64,000 nt of DNA, taken from assembly GCA_031772625.1 (NCBI GenBank), contig CM062820.1, positions 314,496,783 to 314,560,782 on the forward strand, written 5' to 3'. Position numbers and translations under genes: made by a program. This DNA is from Pinus tabuliformis (taxonomy: Eukaryota; Streptophyta; Pinopsida; Pinales; Pinaceae). The notes below the pieces were generated by a model. The model saw only the letters and a list, made by a program, of their open reading frames with translations. It was not told the DNA's origin and made no database searches. This document shows, piece by piece, positions 1 through 11,514 of this stretch; the stretch's first letter is position 1, and each line of letters starts with the position of its first letter.

Positions 1-1532
1 TTCTAGGTGATGTCAAGGAAAATTTCTTTCTCTACTTCTTAACCCATATTTCTCCCCATCCACGTTTTGATAGACCAATTATCAAGAGCATAGAATGATC
101 TTTTCTTTAATGAAGGAGTCCAAGGGCTAACAATTTAAGGATATGATCATTTTTTTTTTAAATGGACAGTCTTGTCTAACTTGCAAGGACTTGGGTGTCA
201 AACTTGTTGTCGAGCCAATGTTATTCACATGTCAAAATTTTGAGTATGACATGGGGTTGAGTTTGAATGAGAGGATTTTGCTTAATACTTTTTATTCAAG
301 GATAAAAACCAAATTCAGAGTCCATTTGAATTATCATTCATGAACCATAGTAACAGAGTTGGTGAGCTTAATAGGGCTCATCCTTGTCGTGATGTGTCAA
401 ATTCAAATGGAATGAATGCATGAATTTTAAAAGGCTGAGATATGATATAAATCTTGGGAAATTTTGACAAAATAAATAACCCAAACCTGACACTTGAGAT
501 ATTATATAAATCTTGGGAAATTTTAACCAAATACATAACCCAAACCTTAAACCTAGTAGTGTGAAATCCATTGTTTGAAGTGTGGCTACTGAAGACAAAT
601 TTCTTAAATAATTTTAAAAATTAACATACAAATAATTTATAAAAGCATGGAATTTCGTTGAGAAACAAATGTCAAACCAGATAACAATTAAAGCGATAAC
701 CCACAATGACAATCCAAAATCAGCAAGGCATATTGGGCAAATGTTCAAAACTCTTTGGGAACATCCTAATCCTATAGGCTGCTCATCTAAAGCAACCGAA
801 GATGTTACCTTGCCTAGGAAACATGGAATGTTAATGATATAAATGGAAAAAAGATAAATAATTAAAATTGGCTATTAGAACCAATGCAAACAATGAATGA
901 TAAACAAAATGAAAATGGGGAAAAATGTCGCATACCCATTCCATGAGACTACCATACTCGATGTTGCCCAAGTCTAAGCAGGTCATTCCACTGGTGTCCA
1001 CATCCTCGTATCAACAGTAGAATTCATCCTCGTATCCACATACAACCTGCATTGGTCATACCCTTCCATAAAGAAAAAGAAAAGAAAAGAAAAGGAATCC
1101 TGAAAGCCTTTTTACTAGTCAACAGTTTAAATATTTTGAAGCGTGTATTTAAAAAGAAGATTCTCATACCAATATCCTTTCTTTCTTTGAAACTCTATTC
1201 AATTTCATCACTTCCTCCAAAAACTTTACATATCGCGGATCATCATAATTCAAGTCATCAATTAAACAAAGTTCTATCATTTGTAGAGCAGGGGTGCTAT
1301 GAAGAAAGCAACCTCATACTCTGATTTCCCTATCATGAAATTCAATTATGTCTACATAAAGTTGTATATATGGAGATGAGAGAGTGGGGATTTGAGATGT
1401 CGAGGTATGGGATATTTTGAAAGTTTGTGCATTTCATTTCAAAACTAGAATAAACCAACTTTGCACTCATTTACGAGGTAAAAGACATAAATATTAATTA
1501 TGAACATTATGGAAAAAACCATAGAAGAATTT
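1..1532. other. AT-rich stretch with no supported gene
   Basis: No convincing coding region is visible. Short open frames here lack recognisable motifs. On the minus strand a short exon-like run at about 943-1012, with residues EDVDTSGMTCLDLG and a following GT dinucleotide, could be a relic of the same unidentified host gene suggested further right. That is weak inference. A tandem duplication sits at 437-557. Confidence 0.5.
437..557. repeat. Two-copy ~61-bp tandem duplication
   Basis: The segment starting GAGATATGATATAAATCTTG is followed about 61 bp later by a close copy starting GAGATATTATATAAATCTTG. Both continue into GGGAAATTTT and end in AACCCAAACCT. The copies differ at a handful of positions. 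No function is suggested. Confidence 0.75.
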
Positions 1533-1548
1533 TATGGTCTTTTCACAT

Positions 1549-1662
1549 TTTTTTTTTCTTTTTTTGGTAGGTAAGCACCCATGAGGGATTTGAACCAATG
1601 ACCTATCACAAGGAGTGCCTTAACAGTGCACCCATTCACCGTCAATACAAGCCCCATGGGCC
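1549..1662 (-). mobile_element. tRNA-derived SINE with 16-bp target duplications
   Basis: Read on the minus strand, this ~114-bp unit starts GGCCCATGGGGCTTG. It contains GGTTCAAATCC, a near-perfect RNA polymerase III B box, and ends in an A-rich tail (T-rich on the plus strand). It is flanked by a perfect 16-bp direct repeat, TATGGTCTTTTCACAT, at 1533-1548 and 1663-1678, the mark of target-primed insertion. The perfect duplication suggests a fairly recent insertion. A related copy lies at about 11343-11514. Confidence 0.85.
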
Positions 1663-1678
1663 TATGGTCTTTTCACAT

Positions 1679-2050
1679 CCTATAGCAGGTTAACTTTTCT
1701 AATTTAGGTAGTGTAGATTTTCATTAAGGAATAGATATGAAACAAAGTCGCTACTTGGTTTTGTTTCATATCTATTGGATATACTAAATCTACAAACAAG
1801 ACATAATAATGAACCAAAACATAATAGTCAACCTAAGCTACATCAATATATGCTTTGTATAATTCTTTTTTTATGTTATACCTGACAACTAAGTAGAAAA
1901 TGCAAACATTCTTAAACATTGAAACATGTTGTTCATTACACATGTAAAAGAAAAGAAAAAATCCTATTTTTACAGAGATAAAGTTGTCACCCATTAACAA
2001 ACATTTGAGATTAGGAAGCCTCTCAAACAATAAATTGAGAAGACACATAT
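1679..2050. other. Spacer; possible LRR-like exon relic
   Basis: Nothing firm is visible. On the minus strand near 1980-2040 the residues LLFERLPNLKCLLMGDN resemble a leucine-rich-repeat step. The open stretch is too short to assign. Confidence 0.25.
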
Positions 2051-2515
2051 TTATTTAAGCAAAGGAACAACACATATGACCAGCTCCTTTAATGATTTAA
2101 AGCTCCCCATCATCTCAATCAATATGTCCACAAAGAAATTGTATGCATTATTGGGATATGAGTCCATTTCCAGTACAGTCAAATTACTTCCACGTTGCAT
2201 ATTGAGTCTCAAGATAGAGCATGAAAGCTCTTGAAACAATATCCCATTCACTCTCAAATATTTTATCATGTATGCCCCTGCATACACATACAAGACAACC
2301 TGCGTTTACAGTGGTTTATATTTTATCCACATACAACTTGCATTTACACTGGTTTCATTGTAAAGCATTGAAAGTAATAGTAAAATCCAGACTTACATGG
2401 TTGTAGTTTGAAGCAATGTAATTGAAGAGGTTTTGTCCATATCTAGCAGTTGTTTGACGCAAATTCAGTGATTCCTCTACCGAGGACCACAAACGCAGGG
2501 AGTGCACAGAAGGTC
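2051..2515 (-). pseudogene. Exon-like segments of an unidentified host gene
   Basis: Two minus-strand stretches look like exons. One at about 2410-2510 reads RLWSSVEESLNLRQTTARYG and onward, and ends at a plausible GT donor (GTAAGT). The other, at about 2060-2290, contains NNAYNFFVDILIEMMGSFKS. I do not recognise the family. They lie directly downstream of the NOMO copy but do not match NOMO, so they may be exons of a different gene that received the copy. In-frame stops nearby make a working gene unlikely. Confidence 0.3.
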
Positions 2516-2559
2516 GAATACTGATGATCAAATATTCTTTATGGTTTGGCTAGTCGAGT

Positions 2560-5230
2560 GGGGCATCCGATCAAATTAGATGAGCATATAGCTAAGCTTC
2601 AAAATGGGTCCTATGCAAGTTCTTTTAAATGATATCCATTGGAATCTTCAACATAGTACTCAGTAGCATCATACAAAGGACCACTCAAAAACAGACCATC
2701 TGATCACGTCGAAGTTTGAAGAACCAAGTCACCCTTCTTCAAAAGACCATTGCTACTGTCATTTTGAGAAATTATTTTAATTTCAACACCTGGGATTGCT
2801 AGAAGCACTGACCCTGAATGTACATTCCTAGGAAACCCACAAAAGAAGGAATAGCATGTTTGTACCCATCAATTTTAACAATAACGTACCAACTTCTTGG
2901 ATAAAACAAGACCTTTAAAAAAAAAAAACTCACTAGCATTCCTTTTATCTCTCAGAACAAAGACCATTTCATCTTCAAGATTGGCCCAATGAGTGTACTG
3001 ATATACAACAATGTTTCTTGCTCCATTAGCACTTGAAACAAGTTTGACATTATTGATCATATCTATAAATGCACCCTCATTTTGTCGTATGTCTATAATA
3101 ATTCTTCGAGAAAACTCATTTTCTTTGGGATAAGAACTTGAATCAACATGTATTTCACCACTCAGTAGATATTTTTCACCAGTCAAATATATAGGCTTAT
3201 GGTTCAATACATTGAATTCTAATGAAGACATTCCAAAGAAAATGCACGAGTTCAAGAAATGAAGCATGTGCACACGAGAAGCTTCTAAGTAGATTTGCTA
3301 CCATCCTTTCTCAATCAAAAAATTCATTGGTTCTTTGTTTGGCTACACAATGTAAGAAGCACAGGATGAGTAGACATAATACACAACCAATAAAATTTTT
3401 GGATAAACACTATCTCTGAATGATCGAAAACACCAACATTGACATCAATAACCATTCTCTCCAAACACCAATCATCATCCCATTCTAACAAATCAGGTGA
3501 AGGTCCATGTTTTATCTCAAGACACAATGCACCAGGTAGGACTTTCTCAAATATGAAGTCACTACTCTCATTTTTTAAACTTAAAGAGTTAAGCTTCTCT
3601 GAACCCAGAGTTCAACAACGAGAGAGGTAAGTGATATAGAAACCTAAGAGATGCATCCTTCCTTGCATATCACCAATCCATGTATATCAACAAGGGCCTT
3701 TATAAATTCAATGCCAAACATTGGTCTAGTTACTGTCACATCAATATGTGATGGTGAAAATTGAAAACCAGAATCACGTTCTACTGTTGTGGTCAGTGGG
3801 GATATTCCATATTAACATGGTTGAACCTCAAAGCAGAAATTTCCCATATCATCAATCCTCTTTAGTTCAGGCTTAACATTGTCTAGCCCATGTGTCAAGC
3901 CAACTTGATGCTTGCCATAATAGCCATTTGTCACTAATTTTAGGGAACCACAAATATTATAATGTGTTGCTTCTATCTTTGGGATTGAAGCCATGTTTGG
4001 CAGAACCATGAAATTTTCCAAACTCCTAAACTCAAAGTGATCCTTATTAGCCTTGATTGTGTAGCGTGTTGATGTTTCATGATCAAGTTTGTAATATCCC
4101 TAGAAATATGTTGTAGCTCTTTCTTGTCCATCAACTAATATCTTAACACCTTCAAAACAAACTCCTTCAAAAGTCACCACAAGTCCTCCAACTGAGAAAC
4201 CTATGACCTAAAATGGCTGAGATATATTAGCATGACTATGCTCAACAAGAACCTCTATAGATTGAAGTGAAACATTAAATATTGTATTCTCACCCTTGTA
4301 GAATGGAAACAACCTTTGTTTCCCACATGGCATAAAATTAAAAGCAAATTTCCCATATGCATCATATATTGCACGACAAAGTGCTTGATTTTGCCAAGGA
4401 GCTTCTTTGAGGGCACTTCACCTCATGGAAATCATCTCAATAAAGGTATACATGAACACCTAAAATAGGGTTACCCTGAGAAACAACTAAATCATCCATA
4501 TCATAACTTGGGACATAAAAGATGTCATCTACTACCAGATTTCCAAAGCCCAACTCCATCTTTGGAGAGCCTCTTTGGAAAATTGTTAAGAGAACATGAG
4601 AGTCACATATTTGAAAGAGAATATTATAGAAGATACACTATATAAACCTCAATCATTGTTCCTCATGTGTAGCAACATTAGGTATGACCTTCTATCTTCT
4701 TCCTTTGTTTAACAATTGGCTCATAGAGCTTGTTCTTTCCACTTCTTCACATTTGATTTCATGGAGGGAGGGCTATTGTGTCCTCTAGACACTCATCCTT
4801 AAGGAATCTCCAAGCTTATTCTATGTATCAAGCTAAGAAAAAGAGAGAAAACTATCATGGCCTTTCCTTTTTGAAAAAAAATGTAGTGGGATTTGATATG
4901 ACCTAATATTTGTATACTACTCAAGAATTGATGAAGTTTATGTATTCATAATGGGAAGCAGCCAGCCTATATTTCCTTGGAGTAATATTTGTAAACATGT
5001 AACTAATTCCTTGCTATATAAACACATCATTAATGAGATCATTTCTAGTGGAAATGAGTTCAACGTTCACACTGGCACGACCTCCATTTATATATAGACA
5101 ACTTTCTGCTCCAACAACCCCCATCACTCTCCCAGAAATAGTGAACCCAGTGAAGTGAAAATTGATGTCGACCATTGCAGCCATTGTGATCCACTGATAC
5201 ATATTCACCCATTTAAGATATATTCACCAA
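2560..5230 (-). pseudogene. NOMO (nodal modulator) pseudogene, partial
   Basis: Plant NOMO proteins are ER-membrane proteins whose lumenal part is a chain of beta-sandwich, carbohydrate-binding-like repeats. On the minus strand the segments follow NOMO order: FTGFTISGRVMG (about 5150), FTNITPRKYRLAASH (about 4970), ELGFGNLVVDDIF then SQGNPILGVHVYL (about 4560-4450), GFSVGGLVVTFEGV (about 4200), LPNMASIPKIEATHY then NVKPELKRIDDMGNFCFEV (about 4000-3820), IDVNVGVFDHSEI (about 3440), LTGEKYLLSGEI (about 3170) and LLKKGDLVLQT (about 2740). This covers roughly residues 80-780 of about 1200; the signal peptide, N-terminus and C-terminal membrane region are absent. In-frame stops occur, for example after VLQTST at about 2711 and in the segment near 5000, and frame shifts separate the blocks. 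The repeats run on without introns from about 4580 to 2600, with one ~350-bp unmatched gap at about 4590-4940. That suggests a retrocopy, if host NOMO genes are multi-exon. Confidence 0.8.
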
Positions 5231-6600
5231 GTCAAGGAATATGAATATTTCCAATGTAATTTTTCCACCTGATAATCTTAACATCAAATCCGAAACTATA
5301 TCATTCATCTTCACATGAAATCTGAAATTGTCTCGTTCATCTTCAGATAGCTCTTGAAACAATTTTTCAAAATTGTATCGAATCTGCATAAATATATTAA
5401 AAAAAATATTAATGTACGTTGCTTTATTACCAATCAAAATGTTTAAAACAATACAGCACCAACAAATTTGTTTTTCATCTCCATTGCACATAATTTACCT
5501 TCCTTCATAGAATGCATATGGCTCGTAGATCTTTTCTAGGTGCTTCAATCACTGTAACATATATTTTTTAGATGATATTGATAGATGATCTTGATAACCT
5601 CGCTATCTGCAATATGACTATCATTTTGCAATTATTCATTTTATGTATTTTTTTTATTTTTTATTTATGGTGAACCAATAATCCTTTAGATTAAATAATG
5701 AATCTATTCCTTGAACAAATATTACATGCAAAAATTATATGCAAAATAAAATTTACGTGTGTAAATTTTTAACTTTTCAAATTCCACTTATATTCATCAA
5801 AATTTCGAGTGAGAAACACAGAGCATCATTACAACTTACATTTTTTGGTGAAATAATAGCCTACCCATAATTCTCCATAGTATTAACACAGGTCAATTGC
5901 TTCAACAATTTTACTGGCATTTTTTGTCGAACTAATAGCTGTGTCTAGAGCCTGCCCATAATTCTCCATAGTATTAACGTAGGTCAATTGCTTCAACAAT
6001 TTTACTGGGTTTCCTTTTCAATCAATGTAGGGATTACATTTAAAATGTTCAAATATTATTTTTTAAAATTCTTGAATTGTGATGGGATTTACCATTGAAG
6101 AAGCAACCTGATAAACCTGTACGCAATGCTTTCTTGCGTGTTTGGCCATGGTTGCTAAAGTTGCATTAGAAACCATGTCTACCGATATTTGCAATTTGAA
6201 TTCAAACAAAAAATAAAACATTTAAGAGAAAAAGGATAATGATTTTCGGGTCGAAGTTTTGAAGACATATATGGAAGATCTGATCTCCCAAGAGAAATAA
6301 ATAACATAGAGAAGCTCCAGAAAAATCAAATACACATGATTTAAATAATTAAAAAATGTCAAATCTAAATTTGGAACCATCCACTATCATCTTCGAGATA
6401 TAGATGAAAAACGTAATCTAATAAAAAAAATATGGAAATACTCCAGAAAATCTAAAATTAATTAGGAAATGCTTTTTCACACTTTGTTAAGAGTTACTCA
6501 CCAGATCTAGCATAGTATCTAGATCGGCCAAGAAGGAAGATACTTGACCTTTCCCATAGTGCGTAATGATTAGATCAATCATTCTGCAAGCTGAATATTT
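5231..6600 (-). pseudogene. Exon-like segments upstream of the NOMO copy, family unknown
   Basis: Minus-strand runs have protein-like composition and plausible splice contexts. About 6500-6590 reads MIDLIITHYGKGQVSSFLAD and then LDTMLDL before a GTGAGT donor. About 6065-6190 contains VDMVSNATLATMAKHARKHC. About 5240-5400 contains FEKLFQELSEDERDNFRFHV. None is recognised. With the segments at 2051-2515 they may be the exons of one decayed gene that the NOMO copy interrupts. Part of the middle is internally duplicated (5859-6008). Confidence 0.3.
5859..6008. repeat. Two-copy 59-bp direct repeat, period 91
   Basis: GCCTACCCATAATTCTCCAT through ATTTTACTGG at 5859-5917 is repeated at 5950-6008 with about three differences. 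About 32 bp separate the copies, part of which (TTTTTTGTCGAACTAATAG) resembles the sequence just before copy one. Confidence 0.8.
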
Positions 6601-6674
6601 GATTTAGCTCAACAAAAAATATGAGAGTAATCGAGCATCAGATCCAAAGGTTTCCTCAACATTTTCAAAGACCA

Positions 6675-6828
6675 AATTTCGATGAAACCTCGACATCCAT
6701 TGATCTGTCGGCAACGGTTCAAGCTGCATTTCGATGAAACCTTGTCCATTGATCCGTCGGGAAAGGTTTGAATTTCATTTCGATGAAACCTCGACATCCA
6801 TTGATCCATGGGCAATGGTTTGAACTGC
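6675..6828. repeat. Three-copy ~52-bp tandem repeat
   Basis: Three consecutive units each begin ATTTCGATGAAACC and contain CATTGATC and GGTTTGAA or GGTTCAAG. Units are about 52, 49 and 52 bp. The short open frame across it on the minus strand is a by-product of the repeat. Confidence 0.8.
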
Positions 6829-8084
6829 TAGACATGTAACCAACATCTAAAGCACCCACCATGTCTTCATTACAAGGAACTTCGAATCTAAAAACCTACT
6901 ACATTTTTTCCAGGTTTCACAACTCAGTTCATCTCTCTTTCTCTAGTTCCCAACTAGTTGTTGCTAGCTCAATTCCGATAGAATGTGAAATCACTCTAAT
7001 GGTTGAGATGTTGGTTTTCAGGGGCACCAAACACATGGATCCACTAAAAATCTAGATCTGGATCAATTTTATCCTCCTAGAGATTTGGATTTGGATAGGT
7101 GTTACCCTGGTAGAAACAGTGTGAGATGTAAAACAATGCCTTTACATTGCCAATTATCAAGGCAAGATGATCTATAACCCCTATAGTTTAGGGAAAAATC
7201 ACCCAAAACCCCAAATTTATAGCAGTTTAAATTATTAAATTATTAAGTTATTTGTAATTCAAAGTTTAAATAAAATAATTATAAATCTCTTTACTCTCTT
7301 TGAAAATATAAATCAAATTTTCATTCAAATAATATTATTTTAACTTTCAATTAATTGAAATTTATTTTATTTTAATTAATATAAAATTGTTTTTGGTTAT
7401 TTATATGTATTTTTCAAAGTTATTTGTAATTTCAGATTAAAAATAAAATAATTATTGCGCCCATGGGGTAGATCTCGGTAAAAACGTAAACATGTAAACT
7501 TAAATGTAAATGTAAACATAAACGTAAATGTAAAAGTTAATATTTAACATTTAACATTGTTAATCTAATGTCGGCCCTATTTAAAAATCAATCTAATTAT
7601 TATTATGTATAAACACAACATAAATTTAAAATATAAAGAGGTTTACGAATAGTTAAAAGAAAGAGCTATGGTAAATAAATAAAAATATAAATAAACCAGA
7701 AGTATGGTAAATAAATAAGACCTTTTTTTATATATTTACTCCAAAGGTATGGTAAATAAATAAAACCTCTTTTTATCTTTACTCCATTAACCTCTTTATA
7801 TTTATGAAAACTCAAAAAATAGGTTTTATTTAGGTGAAGCCTATGGGCCAAATTATTATTAATACCACGCAAAAAATACTATTAACCATAATATTAATAT
7901 TAAAATATTATTATTATTATTAGATCTAATATTCATATTAATATATCATAATATTGATATTATTAAATATGATAACTTTGTTTTAATCCAATATTAAATT
8001 TGTTATATTATAATATATATTAATATGTCATGATACATATTAACTCTATATATATTGGAGGTAAGAACAAAGACATAAAGTTAT
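6829..8084. other. AT-rich spacer with simple and duplicated sequence
   Basis: No gene is seen. A degenerate GTAAAC/GTAAAT hexamer run lies at about 7482-7557. A short block around ATGGTAAATAAATAA is repeated three times at about 7668-7790. The end (7860-8050) is almost pure A/T. Confidence 0.6.
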
Positions 8085-8603
8085 AGAGGTGGAGAAATAT
8101 GGGGAGTGACAAGGGAGAGATGGAGATAAACTAAAGGAGAGGGGAGAGGAGGAATAAAAAGAGAGAGATAGAGAAGGGTAAAAGAGGGAGAGGGAGAGGG
8201 AGACACAAAGATGGAGGGGGAAGAGAGAGAGGAGAGTGGGAGGGAGATAGTGAGAGGATTGGAAGGCAGAGAGAGAGAGGGGAAGAGAGATAAACATAGG
8301 AGAGAAAGGGCGAGAGAGGAAGGATGATAAAGATGAGGAGAGAGGGAGGGATAGAGATATGGAGTTGTAGGGGGAGAGAGGGATGGAAGAAGAAAGACAT
8401 AGAGAGTGAGAAGTGGAGAGAGAGAGGGATTGGTAAGGGAGATTTGGAGAGAAAGAGTGTATGTTTAGGGGTGAGATAAAGAGATAAATAAGGAGAGATA
8501 GATAGAAGGGGGGAGAGAAGGAGACAGAAGGAGAGAGGGAGGGATATAGTAACATAGGTGGAGAGAGAGACAGAGAGATACGGGGGAAGAGATAAGATTG
8601 GAG

Positions 8604-8662
<59 letters not shown>

Positions 8663-9425
8663 GGGAAGAGAGAGGGAGGTAGGAGAGAAAGGGAGAAAGA
8701 GGAAGTACAAGAGATAAGATTTGAGAGAGAGGAGGAGAGAGGGATGGATAGGGAGATGGAGTTGGTGGGGGAGAGAGGGAGGGAAGAAGAAATACATAGA
8801 GAGTGGTAAGTGGAGAGAGAGAGGGAGTAATAATGGAGAGATGGAGAGAGAGTTTGTATGTTTGGAGTTGAGATAAAGACAAAGAAGGAGAGGTTTAGAG
8901 AATGGGGGAGAGAAGGGGAGAGGGAGGGATATAGTAATAGAGTTGGAGGCTAAAGGGTAAGGGAGAGAGAGAGAAAGAGAGAAAGGAAGAGAGATAGGAT
9001 GTGAGAGAGTGGAGTGAGGGAGAGAAAAAGAGATGGATTTGGAGGGGGAGAGAGATAGGGGTAAGAAGAAAGAAATATAGAGAGAAAGGTGAGAGAGAGA
9101 GAGAGAGGGAGTGATGAAGAGGATGGAGAGAGAGGGAGAGAGGAAAGAATTAAGGAAGAGAGATAAAAGCAAGGGAGAGAGAGAGAGAGAGAAGAGGATG
9201 GAGGGATAGGTAGATAGATTGAAGAAATAGAGTGTATGTTTTGGTGGTGATATAGAGAGGCAAATGGAGATAGAGATATAGATGGAAAGTGAAGAGAGGA
9301 AAGAAGAGAGAGATGGAGAGAGGGAGGGACAAAGAGATTGATAGGTATAAATTGAAATAGCATGTGTGTTTGGGGGGTTGAGATAGAGTGGAGATGTAGA
9401 TATATATGGGGGGGGGGAGAGGGAA
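8085..9425. repeat. Purine-strand (GA/GGA) low-complexity block with higher-order repeats
   Basis: About 1.3 kb of the plus strand is almost only A and G. It contains a pure (GA)n run of about 53 bp at 8607-8659. Within it a longer block recurs: a run around GTGTATGTTT followed by GGTGAGATA or GTTGAGATA appears near 8457, 8855, 9232 and 9363, so the first spacings are about 398 and 377 bp. Long open frames in the antisense direction are Ser/Leu/Pro repeats and are not genes. Confidence 0.9.
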
Positions 9426-9435
9426 GAATATTTCT

Positions 9436-10100
9436 TGCACTATATACATTGATTTCGATGTAGATGCTGATTTCTTTCACTAGATGCATTGATTTTAGTG
9501 TATATGTTGATTTCTAATGATATTTGATTACTTTAACTAGATGCATTAATTTCAATGTAGATTATTTCTAATCCTATTTGATTGCTTGCACTAAATGCAT
9601 TGATTTCAATATAGATGGTGATTTCTATTCCTATTTGATTGCTTGCACTAGATGCATTGATTTCAATGTAGACGTTGATTTCAAATAATGTTTGATTGCT
9701 TGCACTAGATGCATTGATTTCAGTGTAGATGGTGATTTCTAATCTTATTTAATTGCTTGCACTAAATTCATTGATTTAAATGTAGATGGTGATTTCTAAA
9801 CATATTTGATTGCTTGCACTAGATGCATTTATTTCAGAGTATCTGTTTCTTTATAATCCTATTTTCTTACTTGCACTAGGTGCATTAATTTCAGTATAGA
9901 TGTTGGTTTATAATCCAATTTTCTTACGTGCACTAGATGAATTGATTTGAGTGTAAATGTTTATTTCTAATATTATTTGATTGCTTTCATTAGATGCTGT
10001 GATTTTAGTGTAAATGTTGTTTTTTAATATTATTTAATTACTTGCATTAGATTCATTAATTTTAGTGTAAATGTTGATTTCTGTTTTGATGTAATTGGAT
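9436..10100. repeat. 57-bp tandem array, about 12 degenerate units
   Basis: The unit is about 57 bp: GCACTAGATGCATTGATTTC, then AGTGTAGATG, GTGATTTCTA, ATCTTATTTA and ATTGCTT. Units are best conserved between 9590 and 9830 and decay toward both edges. The array abuts the purine block. It has satellite or minisatellite character with no coding content. Confidence 0.85.
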
Positions 10101-10700
10101 GTATAATGGTACATTAATTTTAAAGTTATAGGATTAACATTGTGCATTGATTTTAGTGTAAGAACAAAAAATTATTGACAATGTACATTGATTTTTGTGT
10201 TATAGTAATTCAACCTATTAATATTGGAGAGAAGGAGAGACAAGGAATGATGTTTACTACAATAGATTGAGCTAAAGATTTAAATGGTTTATGGTTTAAC
10301 CTATCCTTTTCATATAATCGATATGGAAATATGACAATCAATATGAAAAGATGAAAAAGGTAAAAAGGGTGACAATAAGAATAATAGAAGAAAATAGTTT
10401 TAGATTAACCACAATGAAGACTATTTGTAATTGACTATATTCTTATTATTCACATTTTATATCATTCAACACTATTACATTGTCCCTTTACATTCAAAAT
10501 TTATATTTCATCATTTTTCATCATTAAAGTTATTATCATCACAACAAACTGAGGCAACTAAGAAAATTTAAAATTAAAATATATAGATTAATCTGAGACA
10601 TATTAGCATATTTAAAATGATTATATTAATATTAGATGAATTTATGTATTATTGATCAAATTAATCATATGTTCGTTAGATTTTCTTTGGTCACACATGA
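10101..10700. other. AT-rich spacer
   Basis: No gene, RNA or clear repeat is seen. The left edge still shows faint traces of the 57-bp unit (TACATTGATTTTTGTGTTAT and similar). Confidence 0.5.
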
Positions 10701-10710
10701 CTGAAACCAA

Positions 10711-10872
10711 CCTAGATCCATCTTAACTCTGGATCTGTCAAGCATAGAGAGGTATCAAATCTCTCGAGGTACAAACATTTCCTCAAGTTTTGCACTCAAA
10801 AAAGAGGTTTGCACCTCAAGAGATGTGATCCCTCTCATCGCTTGATAGATCCAGAGTTAAGATGGAACTAGG
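10711..10872. mobile_element. MITE-like long inverted repeat
   Basis: A left arm of about 64 bp starting CCTAGATCCATCTTAACTCT pairs with a right arm ending AGAGTTAAGATGGAACTAGG. Matching continues through GGATCTRTCAAGC and the AATCTCTCGAGGT region. The loop is about 35 bp. The structure is that of a foldback or MITE. I could not define a target duplication, so the superfamily is open. Confidence 0.7.
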
Positions 10873-10973
10873 CTAGCTTTATTTTAAAATTGAGGAAATT
10901 ACAAATATTTTTGAAAGTAACTTTTCATTAAAATAATAATTCTTTACTTTCAATTACATAAATTGATATAAAA

Positions 10974-11090
10974 CTAGCTTGGATCTATCTTAAGTTTAGA
11001 TCTTAATTTTGGATTTACCAAGGGTAGAGGGGATCAAATCTCTTTTCATTTTAAAAAAGGTTTGCATATGAAGAGATTTTATGCATATGA
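10974..11090. mobile_element. Diverged fragment related to the inverted repeat
   Basis: AGCTTGGATCTATCTTAAGT, GGATTTACCAAGGGTAGAGG and GATCAAATCTCTTTTCA follow the order of the left arm of the element at 10711. This suggests an older, degraded copy. Confidence 0.45.
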
Positions 11091-11342
11091 CACTTGCTAA
11101 ATTAGGAGTAATATGATTGAATTATTAATTATAATTATAATTATTAATTTTATATTTCACTTTACTTAATTTTTTTTTAATAATTTACCCCAACTTTATT
11201 TTTCTTAACATTTTTCACATTAAATTTTATTTTACAGACTTTCCTTAAATTAGATGTTAAAATTGATTTTCAAATAAAATAAATTGGCTATATTTTTTAA
11301 TATTAAAAGATATTTTTTAATATTGAAAGTTATTTCTAATTT

Positions 11343-11514
11343 TCCCCATGGTGTAGATTAGTTGATGACAGACTGGCTTGTTAAGGCATTTCTTATGATG
11401 TTATTGGTTTAAACTTCCATTAGCTCAGTGTGTCACGTGTGAGGCAATGTGGGTACACTTGGAGGTGACTGTGGTAGTATCTCATATACAAAAAAATAAC
11501 AATAATAATAATAA
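11343..11514 (+). mobile_element. tRNA-derived SINE, second copy
   Basis: It starts CCCCATGGTGTAG, shares TTAAGGCA and the B-box-like GGTTTAAACTTCC with the SINE at 1549-1662, and continues into a distinct 3' body. It ends in A-rich (AATAAT)n sequence. Flanks of the type TTATTT..AATTTT on both sides may be decayed target duplications. Confidence 0.6.

Noticed and set aside
1585-1662. Possible tRNA gene because of the B-box-like sequence
   Set aside because: No cloverleaf or acceptor stem can be formed; the unit is a SINE with target duplications.
8046-9489. Long antisense open frames (up to 278 codons) rich in Ser, Leu and Pro
   Set aside because: They translate the GA/GGA low-complexity block; several frames are open at once and no domain exists.
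9436-10100. CRISPR-like spaced repeats
   Set aside because: Units are contiguous and degenerate, with no unique spacers, in a plant nuclear context.
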